Part shown: one piece after another, positions 44,923 through 54,258 of the stretch
Numbering within the stretch: the first letter of the stretch is position 1
Layout: each line of letters opens with the position of its first letter
Source of the DNA: Deltaproteobacteria bacterium
Lineage (GTDB): Bacteria; Myxococcota; Myxococcia; SLRQ01
Length of the DNA: 64,000 nt
NCBI GenBank assembly: GCA_029210625.1
Contig: JARGFU010000023.1
Location: 18,690 to 82,689, forward strand
Direction of reading: 5' to 3'
Program-made: the position numbers and the translations under genes
The notes under the pieces: generated by a model
What the model was told of the DNA's origin: nothing
The model's input: only the letters and a program-made list of their open reading frames with translations
The model's database searches: none

Positions 44923-47900
44923 TCAGGACACCTCTCGCTGCGAATCTTCGTCGTCGTCCTTGCCCCCCTCCACGGCGTGGAGGGCGGGCCGCTTCTGCCC
45001 GGCCTCGAGCGAGGCCTGCGCCCGCTCGTCCCTCGCGGCCTGCTTCGCCACCTTCTTCTCCTTCCGGCGATCGACCCAGCCGGCGATGGTGACGTAGCCG
45101 GCGGGGACCACGATCAGGGTCAGCGCCGCCGAGAGGGAGAGGCCGCCGATGACCGAGCGGGCCATGGGCGCCCAGATCTCGGCGCCGTCGCCGAGGCCCA
45201 GGGAGAGGGGCACCATGCCCAGCACCGTGGTGATGGTGGTCATGAGGATGGGCCGCAGGCGCATCCGGCCGGCGTGCACCGCGGCCTCGACGAGGTCCTC
45301 GCCCGCCAGGCGGCGGTGCTTGAGGACGTCGAGGAGGACGATGCCGTTGTTCACGACCACGCCGGCCAGGAGCACGACGCCGATGAGGACCGTGGTCTGC
45401 ACCGTGGTGTTGGTCACCCACATGGCGAAGATCACGCCGGCGCCCGCCAGGGGCACGGCGAAGAGGATGACGAAGGGCTCGAGGAGCGACTCGAACTGGC
45501 TCGCCATGACCATGTAGACCAGCAGGATCGCCACCAGGATGGCGATGCCCAGGGCCTGGAACGACTCGACGAGGTCCTCGGCGGTGCCGCCGATGGTGAC
45601 CGTGAGGCCCGGCTCGGCGGGCAGGTCCGTGAGGGCCACGTTCACCCGCTCCATCAGGGTGCCCAGGGGCACGTCCTCGGCCTTCATGGTGATCTGGCCC
45701 TGCCGGCGCTGGTTCTCCCGGGTGACGGCGATGGGCCCGAGGGACTCGCTGATCCGGGCCACCGTCGCCAGCGGCACGGTGGTGCCCAGCGGCGTGATCA
45801 CCGGCAGGTTCTTCAGCCGGGTGATGTCCTCACGCACCTCGCGCGGCGCGCGCACCAGCACCGTGTGCTCGTCACCGGCCTCGCGGTACATCGTGGCCGG
45901 GGTGCCCATGAAGTAGGTGTTGATGGTCCCGGCCACCAGGGCCGGGGTCAGGCCCAGGATGCGGATCTGCTCGCGATCGAGCTCGACCTGCAGCTCGGGG
46001 CGGCCGGCCTCCAGGGAGAAGGAGACGTCGGCCGCGCCCTCGACCTTCTTGATCCGCTCGACCAGGCGCAGGCCGTAGTCGGTGAGCTGATCGAGGTCGT
46101 CGCCGGCGATCTTCACGGCGATGTCGCCGCCGCCGCCGAAGGCGCCCAGGCCCTGATCGAAGGGCTTGATCTCGAGGCCGGCGATGACGGCGAGCTTCTC
46201 CCGCAGCACCGACTCGATCTCGAACTGCGAGCGCACGCGCTCGGCCCGGGGGACCAGCCGGATGCGGATGATGCCCTTGGAGGAGCTGTTGCCGAAGAGC
46301 GCGCCGATGCCCTCACCGGTGCCGAACTCGGAGGCGACGACCCGGGCCTCGGGGACCTCGCGCTCGATGATCTTCTCCGCCTCCGCGAAGAGCTGGTCGG
46401 TGGTCGAGAGCGCCGTTCCGGGCGCGGCCCGCACGTCGAGGATGATCATCCCCTGGTCGGCCTGGGCCATGAAGTCGATGCCCAGGGTGGCGCCCAGGGC
46501 CAGGGAGCCGCCGAAGATCCCGGCCGAGAGGAAGATGACCTTCCAGCGGTGCTGGAGGGCCCGCCGCAGGAAGTTGCCGTAGCTCTCGGAGAGGGGGTCC
46601 AGCCAGCGCGTGAGGCGGCCGAGGGTGACCTCGCCGAAGGACTTGCGGCCCTGGCGGATGATCAGGCTCGAGAGCAGCGGCACCAGGGTGAGAGTGACCA
46701 GCAGCGAGGCGCCGAGGGAGAAGCAGATGGTCAGCGCCATGTCCTTGAAGAGCTGACCGGCCAGGCCCGGCACGAAGAGCACCGGGGCGAAGACCGCCAC
46801 GGTGGTCAGGGTCGAGGCCGTGATGGGCATCGCCACCTCGGCCGTCCCCTTCATCGCCGAGACGGCCGGGCTCTCGCCCGCGGCCTGGTGGGAGAAGATG
46901 TTCTCCAGCACCACGATCGAGTTGTCGACCAGCATGCCCACCGCGAGCGCCAGCCCCGCCATCGAGATGACGTTCAGGGTGACGTCGAAGGCCGCCATCA
47001 CCATGAAGGTCGCGAGCACCGAGAGGGGGATGCTCACCAGGGCGATGGAGGAGCTGCGCCAGCTGCGCAGGAAGGTGAGCAGCACGATGGCGGTGAAGAT
47101 CAGCGCCGCCAGGGCCGTGGTGGAGAGGTTCGAGATCGAGCGGGTGATGGGCTCGGCCTGGTCGAAGATCGGCGTGACGGTGGCCCCCTCCGGGAGCCGC
47201 GACTCGATCTTCTCGAGCTGGCGATAGAGCTTGCGGACCACCTGCACCGTGTTGGCGTCCGACTGCTTCCGGATCGCCATCATCACCGCGGACTTGCCCT
47301 CGGCCCGGATGATCTGGGTGGTCTCCTGGAAGCCGTCGACGACGTCGGCGACGTCCTTGAGCTGGACGGGCACCCTCCCCTTCACGCCCACGACCGTCTC
47401 GCGGATCGACTGGACGTCCGGGAACTGGGCGTCGGTGACGATGCTCAGCTCGAGGGCGCCCTGATCGAGGTTGCCGCCGGGCACGATCACGTTGGCCCCC
47501 CGCAGGGCGCCGACGATCTGGGCGACCTCCATCCCGTAGGCCTGGAGCCACTCGGGGCGCACCCGCACCTGGATCTCTCGCTTGGCGCCGCCGAGCACCT
47601 CCGCCGCCGCCACCCCGGAGATCCGGGTGAAGGCCGGGCCGATCTCGTCCTCGGCCAGGGCCCGGACGGTCTCGGAGCTTCCCGGGGCGTTCACCGTGAG
47701 GAACATGATCGGCTGCAGCGAGGGGTCGAAGGCGAAGGTCAGCGAGCGGCCGACGCCCTCGGGCAGGCGGTCGTAGGTGTAGAGCTCGAGGTTCTTGCGC
47801 AGCTCCTGCTCCGCCAGGGCCATATCGGTGCCCCAGGCGAAGTTCACCATCACCAGGCTCACGCCCTGCGAGCTGGTCGAGGTGATCTTCTCGACGTGGT

Positions 47901-48123
47901 CGAGGGAGGAGAGCGCCGACTCGACCGGGCGGGTGACCAGCTCCTCGATGGCCTCGGGGCCGGCGCCCGGATAGGTGGTGATGGCCGCGACGATGGGGAA
48001 CTCCATCTCGGGCAGCATGTCCAGGCGTAGCTGGCTGAAGGAGTAGACCCCGACCAGGGTCAAGGCCATGAAGGCCATGACCCCCGTGACGGGTCTCCGG
48101 ACCGAGAGCTCGGTGATCCTCAT
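44923..48123 (-). CDS. RND efflux transporter (AcrB/HAE1-like)
   Basis: This inner-membrane proton antiporter drives substrate export through the MFP/TolC complex. The 1066-residue length is standard. It has the RND repeat layout, with helix 1 at the N-terminus (SVRRPVTGVMAFMALTLVGVYSF) and two large periplasmic loops. The proton-relay segment GMLVDNSIVVLEN has a single Asp where AcrB has two. It is therefore probably of the hydrophobe/amphiphile type rather than a metal pump, whose relay differs; the substrate is unknown. It overlaps the MFP gene by 4 bp at its start and precedes tolC by 2 bp. Confidence 0.93.
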   Translation of the reverse strand: MRITELSVRRPVTGVMAFMALTLVGVYSFSQLRLDMLPEMEFPIVAAITTYPGAGPEAIEELVTRPVESALSSLDHVEKITSTSSQGVSLVMVNFAWGTDMALAEQELRKNLELYTYDRLPEGVGRSLTFAFDPSLQPIMFLTVNAPGSSETVRALAEDEIGPAFTRISGVAAAEVLGGAKREIQVRVRPEWLQAYGMEVAQIVGALRGANVIVPGGNLDQGALELSIVTDAQFPDVQSIRETVVGVKGRVPVQLKDVADVVDGFQETTQIIRAEGKSAVMMAIRKQSDANTVQVVRKLYRQLEKIESRLPEGATVTPIFDQAEPITRSISNLSTTALAALIFTAIVLLTFLRSWRSSSIALVSIPLSVLATFMVMAAFDVTLNVISMAGLALAVGMLVDNSIVVLENIFSHQAAGESPAVSAMKGTAEVAMPITASTLTTVAVFAPVLFVPGLAGQLFKDMALTICFSLGASLLVTLTLVPLLSSLIIRQGRKSFGEVTLGRLTRWLDPLSESYGNFLRRALQHRWKVIFLSAGIFGGSLALGATLGIDFMAQADQGMIILDVRAAPGTALSTTDQLFAEAEKIIEREVPEARVVASEFGTGEGIGALFGNSSSKGIIRIRLVPRAERVRSQFEIESVLREKLAVIAGLEIKPFDQGLGAFGGGGDIAVKIAGDDLDQLTDYGLRLVERIKKVEGAADVSFSLEAGRPELQVELDREQIRILGLTPALVAGTINTYFMGTPATMYREAGDEHTVLVRAPREVREDITRLKNLPVITPLGTTVPLATVARISESLGPIAVTRENQRRQGQITMKAEDVPLGTLMERVNVALTDLPAEPGLTVTIGGTAEDLVESFQALGIAILVAILLVYMVMASQFESLLEPFVILFAVPLAGAGVIFAMWVTNTTVQTTVLIGVVLLAGVVVNNGIVLLDVLKHRRLAGEDLVEAAVHAGRMRLRPILMTTITTVLGMVPLSLGLGDGAEIWAPMARSVIGGLSLSAALTLIVVPAGYVTIAGWVDRRKEKKVAKQAARDERAQASLEAGQKRPALHAVEGGKDDDEDSQREVS

Positions 48124-49256
48124 GACGCCTCACGCTCCCCGGCCGCCGCGGCGCTCTTCGCGGCCACGTCCTCGACCGCCTGCCCCTCGCGCAGGAGGTG
48201 GGCGCCGCTGACGACCAGCCGCTCGCCGACCGCGAGCCCCTCGATCACCTCGAGGTCGTCCCCCTGCCGCTCGCCGACCCGGATGGTCTTCTTCCGCGCC
48301 GTGCCGTCCTCGATGACGAAGGCGAGGGCCTCCCCGGTGCGCTCGGTGGCGGGGGTGAGGATGACCGCCGCGGCGGGCACCTGGATGACGTCGGGGCGGC
48401 GGCTGATCTCGATGCGGACCCGCACCGCGGAGCCGGGCACCAGCCGGTGCTCGGCGTCGGGGATGTCGATCTCGACCAGGCCCGTCCGGGACATCCGATC
48501 GACCACCGGCCCGGTCATGGTGACGCTGGCGCTGACCGACACCTCGTTGGCGGCCAGGGGGGAGACCGTGACGGGCATCTCGGGCCGCACCCGCAGGAAG
48601 TCGCGCTCGGGCACCCGGAGCTTCAGCACGAGGCTGCTGGCGTCGACGATGGTCAGCAGGGGCATGGTGGGGGCCACCATGTCGCCCTCCTGGAGGGTGA
48701 GGCCGGCGATGGTGCCGGTGATGGGCGCCCGGATCATCGTCATGTTCCGCTGGGAGGTGGCCGCGGAGACCCCCGCCTCGAGCTGGCGCTCCTGGGCCTC
48801 GGAGGCCCGCAGCTGGGACTCCAGGCCCTCGAGCTGGGAGCGCGGCAGGGTGCCGGCCTCGACCAGGGCCTTCGCCCGGCGCACCTGATCCTTCAGCGCG
48901 CCCACGCTCGCGCGCACCGCCTCGAGGCCCGCCTCGGCCTGGCGCACGCCGTCGGCCTGGAGGTCGCCGCGCAGCACCGCGATGAGCTGACCCTGCTTGA
49001 CGGTCTGGCCCTCGCTCACCTCGAGGCGCTTGATGCGCTCGGGCACCTGGGCGAAGACCCGCACCTCCTCCTTGCCCTGCAGCTCGCCGATGACCTCGAC
49101 GTGGTGGACGAGGTCGGCGGTGCCGACGTCGGCGCCCCGCACCGGGCGGGCCTTCTCCTCCTTCTCGGCCGCCTCCTCCTCGCCGGAGGGGCAGCCGGCG
49201 ATCAGCGCCAGGGGCAGGAGGAGCAGGGGCAGGAGCTTCCAGGATCCAGTCTTCAT
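48120..49256 (-). CDS. RND efflux periplasmic adaptor (MFP) lipoprotein
   Basis: The 378-residue adaptor links the RND pump to TolC. It has a lipoprotein signal ending LIAGC (Cys22). A barrel-sandwich/lipoyl half (GELQGKEEVRVFAQVPERIKRL...GQTVKQGQLIAVL), an alpha-hairpin (QAEAGLEAVRASVGALKDQVRRAKALVEAG), the second lipoyl half (IRAPITGTIAGLTLQEGD) and beta-barrel/membrane-proximal domains follow. It overlaps marR by 4 bp (49253-49256) and the RND gene by 4 bp, so all are translationally coupled. Confidence 0.93.
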   Translation of the reverse strand: MKTGSWKLLPLLLLPLALIAGCPSGEEEAAEKEEKARPVRGADVGTADLVHHVEVIGELQGKEEVRVFAQVPERIKRLEVSEGQTVKQGQLIAVLRGDLQADGVRQAEAGLEAVRASVGALKDQVRRAKALVEAGTLPRSQLEGLESQLRASEAQERQLEAGVSAATSQRNMTMIRAPITGTIAGLTLQEGDMVAPTMPLLTIVDASSLVLKLRVPERDFLRVRPEMPVTVSPLAANEVSVSASVTMTGPVVDRMSRTGLVEIDIPDAEHRLVPGSAVRVRIEISRRPDVIQVPAAAVILTPATERTGEALAFVIEDGTARKKTIRVGERQGDDLEVIEGLAVGERLVVSGAHLLREGQAVEDVAAKSAAAAGEREAS

Positions 49257-49741
49257 GATGCGTTCTCCAGGACGCCGGGGTCCTCTTCGATGAGCCGGGC
49301 GATCCCCGTCGCCAGCTTCTCCAGGATGTCCACGAACTGCTGCCGGTCGTCCGGCTCGAGCACCGAGAGGAGGCCCTGCATCTTCACGCGGGCCCCCTCG
49401 TCGATCTGCTCGAAGAGCCGCCGGCCCGCGGCCGCCAGCCTCACTATCACCACCCGCCGGTCCTCGGTGTCGCGCTCGCGCAGCACGTGGCCAGCGTCCT
49501 TCATCCGATCGACCAGGCGAGTGCAGCCGGGCAGCGAGATGCCGATGCGGCGGGCGAGCTCGCCCATGGGCAGGGGGCCGTCGTGGCCCAGCCGGGCGAG
49601 CACGTGGACCTGCCCCGCCGTCAGATCGGAGAGGTCGAAGTCCAGGTGATCGCGCAGGGGACCGTAGCGCCCCATCCCGACCAGCACGGCGTGCAGGCGG
49701 GCGACGCTCTCTTCCAGGGTCTCGTTCTTCTTGGTGGTCAT
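49253..49741 (-). CDS. MarR-family transcriptional regulator of the efflux operon
   Basis: The 162-residue protein has a winged helix-turn-helix (LTAGQVHVLARLGHDGPLPMGELARRIGISLPGCTRLVDRMKDAGHV) and the MarR wing motif RERDTEDRRVVIVRL. It is the first gene of the operon, so autoregulation and control of the pump are likely. I chose the ATG at 49741, because the in-frame TTG at 49771 lies inside the promoter. With a -10 at 49752-49757 transcription would begin near 49745, making the message nearly leaderless; no ribosome site is seen. Confidence 0.92.
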   Translation of the reverse strand: MTTKKNETLEESVARLHAVLVGMGRYGPLRDHLDFDLSDLTAGQVHVLARLGHDGPLPMGELARRIGISLPGCTRLVDRMKDAGHVLRERDTEDRRVVIVRLAAAGRRLFEQIDEGARVKMQGLLSVLEPDDRQQFVDILEKLATGIARLIEEDPGVLENAS

Positions 49742-49751
49742 GGCAAGCGAG

Positions 49752-49787
49752 ACAATAGTTACCGTCTGCAACTTTTACAACCGGTAA
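49752..49787 (-). promoter_or_regulatory. marR operon promoter with inverted-repeat operator candidate
   Basis: TTGTAA (49775-49780) and TATTGT (49752-49757) are 17 bp apart on the minus strand. TTACCG (49759-49764) and CGGTAA (49782-49787) form a perfect inverted repeat spanning the -35 and spacer, a plausible MarR-type operator. Confidence 0.6.
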
Positions 49788-49908
49788 TTATTGAATGAGT
49801 TGGAACTTACACCCACTCACCCTTGCCGACCTGACGCGAGGAGATCCCCAACAGGGCCAGCAGAGACTCCGCGCCAGTTCCTCTCGGGAGGAGGAACCCC
49901 TGACGGGT

Positions 49909-50008
49909 TGGCGGCAGCGTATAGGAATCGAACCTACCGGCGCCCAGGTTCGCTGAACGCCCAACGGTTTTGAAGACCGCGGCCGGCACCAGCCTTGCTT
50001 CCGCTGCC
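49909..50008 (-). tRNA. selC: tRNA-Sec (anticodon UCA)
   Basis: The 100-nt gene starts GGCAGCGG and ends CGCTGCC-G-CCA, with the CCA encoded. The anticodon loop CTTCAAA carries UCA (plus-strand 49971-49973), and its stem is GGT/ACC-like. A long variable arm contains GTTC-AGC-GAAC, and the T loop is TTCGATT. The long acceptor, long extra arm and UCA anticodon identify selenocysteine tRNA rather than a suppressor. It reads UGA codons in selenoprotein mRNAs, which also needs SelA, SelB and SelD from elsewhere in the genome. No selenoprotein gene was recognised in this window. Confidence 0.93.
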
Positions 50009-50015
50009 ACGGCCA

Positions 50016-50044
50016 GATGTAGGACGGAATGTTCGGGGTGACAA
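50016..50044 (-). promoter_or_regulatory. Promoter of selC
   Basis: TTGTCA (50039-50044) and TACATC (50016-50021) are 17 bp apart on the minus strand and end about 8 bp before the tRNA 5' end. The -35 lies 7 bp from an ACGT-hexamer element. Confidence 0.55.
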
Positions 50045-50051
50045 GCAACAA

Positions 50052-50090
50052 CCGTGCACGTGCACGTGGACGTTCACGTCCACGGGGTTC
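50052..50090. repeat. ACGTNN-hexamer palindromic element, copy 5
   Basis: Units ccgtgc, acgtgc, acgtgg, acgttc, acgtcc, acgggg. The inner part GTGGACGT-tc-ACGTCCAC is a perfect inverted repeat. The right end GGTTCTCC matches the other copies; the left end is only AACAACCG. It lies between the ThDP-enzyme stop (50107) and the selC promoter. Confidence 0.78.
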
Positions 50091-50106
50091 TCCGGGCGAG
50101 AACAGG

Positions 50107-51756
50107 TCAGACCGAGATGGCTCCCTTGCGGAAGTCCGAGGCGCCGATCTTCACGTTGACCACCGCGGCCCGGTCAGCGGCGAAGGCCCGATCCAGCGCC
50201 GGCCCGATCTCCTCCGGGGCCTCGACCCACTCGCCGTGGCCGCCCAGTCCCTGGGCCACTTGGTCGTAGCGCGCGTAGGAGAGGGGCGTGGCGATCATCC
50301 GCTCCTCGCCGTACATGTCCCGCTGGGCCCGGGCGATCTGGGTCCAGCAGGCGTCGTTGCCGATGACCATCTTCACGTCGATGCCCTGGCGGACCATGGC
50401 CTCGACCTCCATCCCGTTGAGGCCGAAGGAGCCGTCGCCGAAGACGATGACCACCTGCCGGTCGGGGTGGGCCAGCTTCGCGGCCATGGCGTAGCCGGGG
50501 CCCACGCCGAGGGTGCCCAGGGGGCCCGGGTCGAGCCAGGAGAAGGGGGTCTTCAGCTCGAGGTTGTAGGCGGCGGTGGCCACGAAGTCACCGCCGTCCC
50601 CCACCACGATGGCGTCGTCGTCCAGCCGCGCGTCCAGCTCGGCGCAGAGGCGCAGGGGGTTGATGGGCGAGGCGTCGCTGTCCCGCTCCGCCGACATCTT
50701 GGCGATCTTCCCGGCGTCGGCCTCCTTGAGGCGGCCCAGGAAGTCGGCGGCCGCGCCGCTCGCCCCACCCTCCCCCAGCGCCCGGTGGAGGGCCGCCAGG
50801 GTCAGCCCGCTGTCGCCGACCAGCCCCACGTCGATGGGCCGGTTCCGGCCGATCTCGGTGCCGTCCAGATCGACCTGGATCACCTTCGCCCCGGGGGCGA
50901 AGGCCAGGCCCTCCTTGCCGTAGCCCAGCCGGAAGTCGAGCGGCGTCCCCAGGACGAAGATGAGGTCGGCCTCGGCCAGGGCCTGGCGCCGCACCCGCTG
51001 GAGGAGGGCCGGGTGGCTCGCCGGCAGGAGCCCGCGGGCCATGCCCGAGAGGAAGGTGGGCAGGGGGTGGGACTCCAGCAGCCGCGCCAGGGCCTGGGGA
51101 TCGGAGCTCCAGCGGATCTGGGAGCCCACGATCAGCATCGGGCGCTCGGCGGCCGAGACCAGCCGCGCCGCCTCGGCCAGGTAGGCCGGATCCGGAGCCA
51201 CCCGGGCCTCGCTGCGATACCCGGGGTAGGCCACCACCTCGTCCTCGGAGGCGGTGTTCATCAGGACGTCGAGGGGCATCTCCAGGAAGACCGGCCCCGG
51301 CACCCCCTGGGTCGCCACCCGCAGGGCGCTCTGGACGTACTCACCCAGCCGGCGGGTCTCGGGGACGCTCACCGCCCACTTGGTGATGGGCCGCATCAGC
51401 TCCACGTGGTTCATGTCCTGGAGGGAGCCCATGTCGGCGAAGAGCCGGGGCCCCTGCCCCCCGATCAGCACCATCGGCACCTGCGCCCGGTAGGCGTTCG
51501 CCACGGCGGTGACCGCGTCGGTGACCCCCGGGCCGGCGGTGACCGCCGCCACCCCCGGCCGGCCGGTGGCCCGGGCCCAGCCGTCGGCGGTGTGGGCGGC
51601 GCTCTGCTCGTGGCGGAAGTCCACGACCCGGATCCCCAGGTCGTGGCAGCCCTGGTAGATGGCGTCGATGTGGCCCCCGCAGAGAGTGAAGAGGTGGCTC
51701 ACCCCCTCGGCCTTCAACGCGTCCGCCACGATCCTTCCGCCCTGTACGTAGCCCAT
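50107..51756 (-). CDS. Thiamine-diphosphate-dependent enzyme, acetolactate synthase/2-hydroxyacyl-CoA lyase-like
   Basis: The 549-residue cytosolic product has the three ThDP-enzyme domains. The PYR domain holds catalytic Glu50 ([17 protein letters not shown]), and [17 protein letters not shown] follows. The PP domain has the ThDP/Mg motif [15 protein letters not shown] (Gly440-Asp441-Gly442) ending in a Asn-containing loop (VIGNDACW). Motifs fit the acetolactate synthase/oxalyl-CoA decarboxylase/HACL1 superfamily. No small regulatory subunit is nearby, so a role in branched-chain synthesis is doubtful and the substrate is open. The ATG at 51756 has an AGGAG ribosome site; upstream in-frame extension to 52263 is rejected. 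Confidence 0.85.
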   Translation of the reverse strand: MGYVQGGRIVADALKAEGVSHLFTLCGGHIDAIYQGCHDLGIRVVDFRHEQSAAHTADGWARATGRPGVAAVTAGPGVTDAVTAVANAYRAQVPMVLIGGQGPRLFADMGSLQDMNHVELMRPITKWAVSVPETRRLGEYVQSALRVATQGVPGPVFLEMPLDVLMNTASEDEVVAYPGYRSEARVAPDPAYLAEAARLVSAAERPMLIVGSQIRWSSDPQALARLLESHPLPTFLSGMARGLLPASHPALLQRVRRQALAEADLIFVLGTPLDFRLGYGKEGLAFAPGAKVIQVDLDGTEIGRNRPIDVGLVGDSGLTLAALHRALGEGGASGAAADFLGRLKEADAGKIAKMSAERDSDASPINPLRLCAELDARLDDDAIVVGDGGDFVATAAYNLELKTPFSWLDPGPLGTLGVGPGYAMAAKLAHPDRQVVIVFGDGSFGLNGMEVEAMVRQGIDVKMVIGNDACWTQIARAQRDMYGEERMIATPLSYARYDQVAQGLGGHGEWVEAPEEIGPALDRAFAADRAAVVNVKIGASDFRKGAISV

Positions 51757-51910
51757 GCCCTCGCTCCTCCTGTGGTTGCCGTGGGTCGTCGCCCCACAGT
51801 GAAGACCCGGAAGGTAAGCCACGCCAGACCTTGCCAAGTGCGCGTCATTCGTGGGATTTCCCGCCGCGACCGGAAACGAGACGTAGCCCATTTTGCTGGG
51901 GGAGAGAACG

Positions 51911-53068
51911 ATGCTGGACCCGCCCGTCAACGCCGAGCCGAGGATGACTCCGATCAAGTTCGAGCCCTCCCCCGCCCACACCCTGGGCGTGGAGGTCGAG
52001 GTTTCGTTGATCGACCCGGTGACCCGGACCCTCTCCCCGGCTGCCCCCCGGGTCCTGCAGCGCCTGGGGGCCGACTGGGCCAAGCCCGAGCTCTTCCAGA
52101 CCATCGTCGAGGTGGTCACGGGGGTCTGCAAGGACGTCGGCGAGGTCCGGGCGGACCTCTCGGCCAAGCTGGGGGCCCTCCAGAAGGCCGCCGAGGCCGA
52201 GGGCGTGGCCCTGACCTGCACCGGCACCCACCCCATCGCCCAGTGGCACGAGTACCCGATCACCGACGACCAGCGCTATCTGCAGCTGATCGAGCGGATG
52301 CAGTGGCCGGCCCGGCGCCTGTTGATCTGCGGCATCCACATCCACGTGGGCGTGCCCAGCGGCGAGCACGCCATCGCCCTGCTCAACTCGCTCTGCTGCT
52401 TCCTGCCCCACTTCGTGGCCACCTCGGCCTCCTCGCCCTTCTGGCTGGGCCTGGACACGGGCCTGGCCTCCTCCCGGGTGAAGGTCTTCGAGGGGCTACC
52501 CACCGCCGGCCTGCCCCCCCGGATCGCCAACTGGGCGGAGTTCGTGGCCCTGATGCGGACCCTCATCGGCGCCGGCTCGATCCAGACGATCCGGGAGATC
52601 TGGTGGGACGTGCGCCCCCACCCCGGCTTCGGCACGGTCGAGCTGCGGATGGCCGACGGGGTGAACACCCTCTCCGAGATCTGCGCCCTGGCGGCCTACG
52701 CCCAGTGCCTGGTGGCCTTCCTCACCGAGCTCTACGACTCGGGCGAGGCCCTGCCCCTGCTCAAGCGCTGGACCCTGGCCGAGAACAAGTGGCGCTCGGC
52801 CCGCTTCGGTGAGCACGCGAAGATGATCCGCAACGAGCGGGGCCAGACCGTGCCCATCTCCGATCACATCATGGAGTGGATGAACTACCTGCTGCCCATC
52901 GCCGAGCGCCTCGGCTGCGCGGAGGACCTGGCCTACCTTGGCAGGATCCTCGAGCACGGCCCAAGCTATCGCCGGCAGCGACGCGCGCTAGACGAGCTGG
53001 GCTCCCTCGAGAACGTCGTCGACGTGATGATCCAGGAGCTCAAAGAGGACCGTCCTTGGCATCCGTGA
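51911..53068 (+). CDS. GCS2-family carboxylate-amine ligase (YbdK-like)
   Basis: The 385-residue product belongs to the glutamate-cysteine ligase family 2, which couples a carboxylate to an amine with ATP. Visible motifs are HTLGVEVEVSLID near the start with the metal-binding acidic residues, GTHPIAQWHEYPIT, ICGIHIHVGVPSGEHAI, and RPHPGFGTVELRMADGVNT. A gamma-glutamylcysteine role is possible but not proven. The ATG at 51911 has a strong GGGGGAGAG ribosome site; the TTG at 51893 lacks one. Its stop overlaps the start of the M20 hydrolase (GTGA), so a ligase and a hydrolase are made together. Confidence 0.88.
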   Translation: MLDPPVNAEPRMTPIKFEPSPAHTLGVEVEVSLIDPVTRTLSPAAPRVLQRLGADWAKPELFQTIVEVVTGVCKDVGEVRADLSAKLGALQKAAEAEGVALTCTGTHPIAQWHEYPITDDQRYLQLIERMQWPARRLLICGIHIHVGVPSGEHAIALLNSLCCFLPHFVATSASSPFWLGLDTGLASSRVKVFEGLPTAGLPPRIANWAEFVALMRTLIGAGSIQTIREIWWDVRPHPGFGTVELRMADGVNTLSEICALAAYAQCLVAFLTELYDSGEALPLLKRWTLAENKWRSARFGEHAKMIRNERGQTVPISDHIMEWMNYLLPIAERLGCAEDLAYLGRILEHGPSYRRQRRALDELGSLENVVDVMIQELKEDRPWHP

Positions 53069-54258
53069 CCGAACACCTAGAGAGACGCATCGACGAGCTC
53101 GCCGAGTCCGCCACCCGCCACGCGATCGATCTGCGCCGGGCGCTCCACCGCCACCCCGAGCTGGGCTGGCAGGAGGTGCAGACCCAGGCGACCATCCGCG
53201 AGCACCTGAAGAGCCTGGGCGTCGAGGCCCACCCCATCGCGACGACCGGCCTGGTGGCGGAGGTGGGCCAGGGCGAGCGCACGGTGCTCTACCGGGCGGA
53301 CATCGACGCCCTGCCCGTCGAGGACGGGAAGACCCTGGGCACCTCGCCGGTGGTCTCCGAGGTGGAGGGGGTCTGCCACGCCTGCGGCCACGACCTCCAC
53401 ACCGCCCTCTCCACCGCCCTGGTGGACGTCTTCCGGCAGCTGGGCTCCGACCTGCCGGGCAAGGCCCGCTTCGTCTACCAGCCCGCCGAGGAGGTCCTGC
53501 CCTCCGGCGCGGAGGCGGTCGTCGAGCAGGGCGGCGCCGATGGCGTCGTCGCCTGCCTGGGGGTCCACGCCGACCCCATGCGCCAGGTCGGACACGTGGG
53601 CCTGAAGGCCGGACCGATGACCGCCGCCGGCGACGCCTTCGAGATCGTCGTCCGGGGCAAGGGCGGCCACGCCTCCCGCCCCTACCTGGCGCGCAACCCC
53701 ATCGTGGCGGCCACCCGCGCCGTGGGCGCCCTCCACTCGATCGTCTCCCAGCGGGTCGACCCCCTCGAGCCCGCCGTGGTCACCGTGACCCGCATCCACG
53801 GCGGCTCGGCGAACAACGTCATCCCCGGCTGCGTGGAGCTCGGCGGCACGATCCGCACCTTCACCACCGACACCCGGCGCCGCCTCCACGCCGCCATCGA
53901 GGAGGTCGCCCAGGCCGCGGGCATCACCCAGGAGTGCGAGGTCGAGGTGAAGATCCACCTCGGCGCCCCCGGGCTGGTGAACGACGTGGAGCTGCACGCC
54001 CTCATGGAGCGGGTGGCCAGCGAGGCCCTGGGCGTCGAGTGCATCGAGAACTTCGAGCGCCCCAGCGTGGGCAGCGAGGACTTCTCCTTCTTCGGCACCC
54101 GGGCGCCGACCTACATGATGCGCCTGGGCGTGCGCCGCCCCGGCCACCAGGCCGCCCACCTGCACTCCCCCACCTTCGACCCCGACGAGTCCGCGATCAC
54201 CGTGGGCGTCCGGGTCATGGGGCGGGCGCTGCTCCGCCTGATGGCGGGACAGGGCTGA
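53065..54258 (+). CDS. M20-family metal-dependent amidohydrolase
   Basis: The 397-residue cytosolic product is an M20D aminoacylase/carboxypeptidase of the IAA-amino-acid hydrolase/hippurate hydrolase type. Metal-site motifs are HRHPELGWQE, GVCHACGHDLHTA (Cys107, His109), QPAEEVLPSGAEAVV, and the C-terminal HSPTFDPDE. RIHGGSANNVIPG marks the dimerisation domain. It hydrolyses N-acyl amino acids or small amides. The GTG start at 53065 overlaps the ligase stop; a TTG at 53056 with an AGAGGA site is an alternative. Its 3' end overlaps the convergent lipoprotein gene by 44 bp. Confidence 0.9.
   Translation: MTEHLERRIDELAESATRHAIDLRRALHRHPELGWQEVQTQATIREHLKSLGVEAHPIATTGLVAEVGQGERTVLYRADIDALPVEDGKTLGTSPVVSEVEGVCHACGHDLHTALSTALVDVFRQLGSDLPGKARFVYQPAEEVLPSGAEAVVEQGGADGVVACLGVHADPMRQVGHVGLKAGPMTAAGDAFEIVVRGKGGHASRPYLARNPIVAATRAVGALHSIVSQRVDPLEPAVVTVTRIHGGSANNVIPGCVELGGTIRTFTTDTRRRLHAAIEEVAQAAGITQECEVEVKIHLGAPGLVNDVELHALMERVASEALGVECIENFERPSVGSEDFSFFGTRAPTYMMRLGVRRPGHQAAHLHSPTFDPDESAITVGVRVMGRALLRLMAGQG

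Noticed and set aside
49788..50051. Small ORFs over the tRNA-Sec gene and its promoter
   Set aside because: The region is fully explained by selC and its promoter.
50107..52263. A 718-residue version of the ThDP enzyme
   Set aside because: The first 169 codons cover the divergent ligase gene and its upstream region; the ATG at 51756 has a proper ribosome site and starts the canonical fold.
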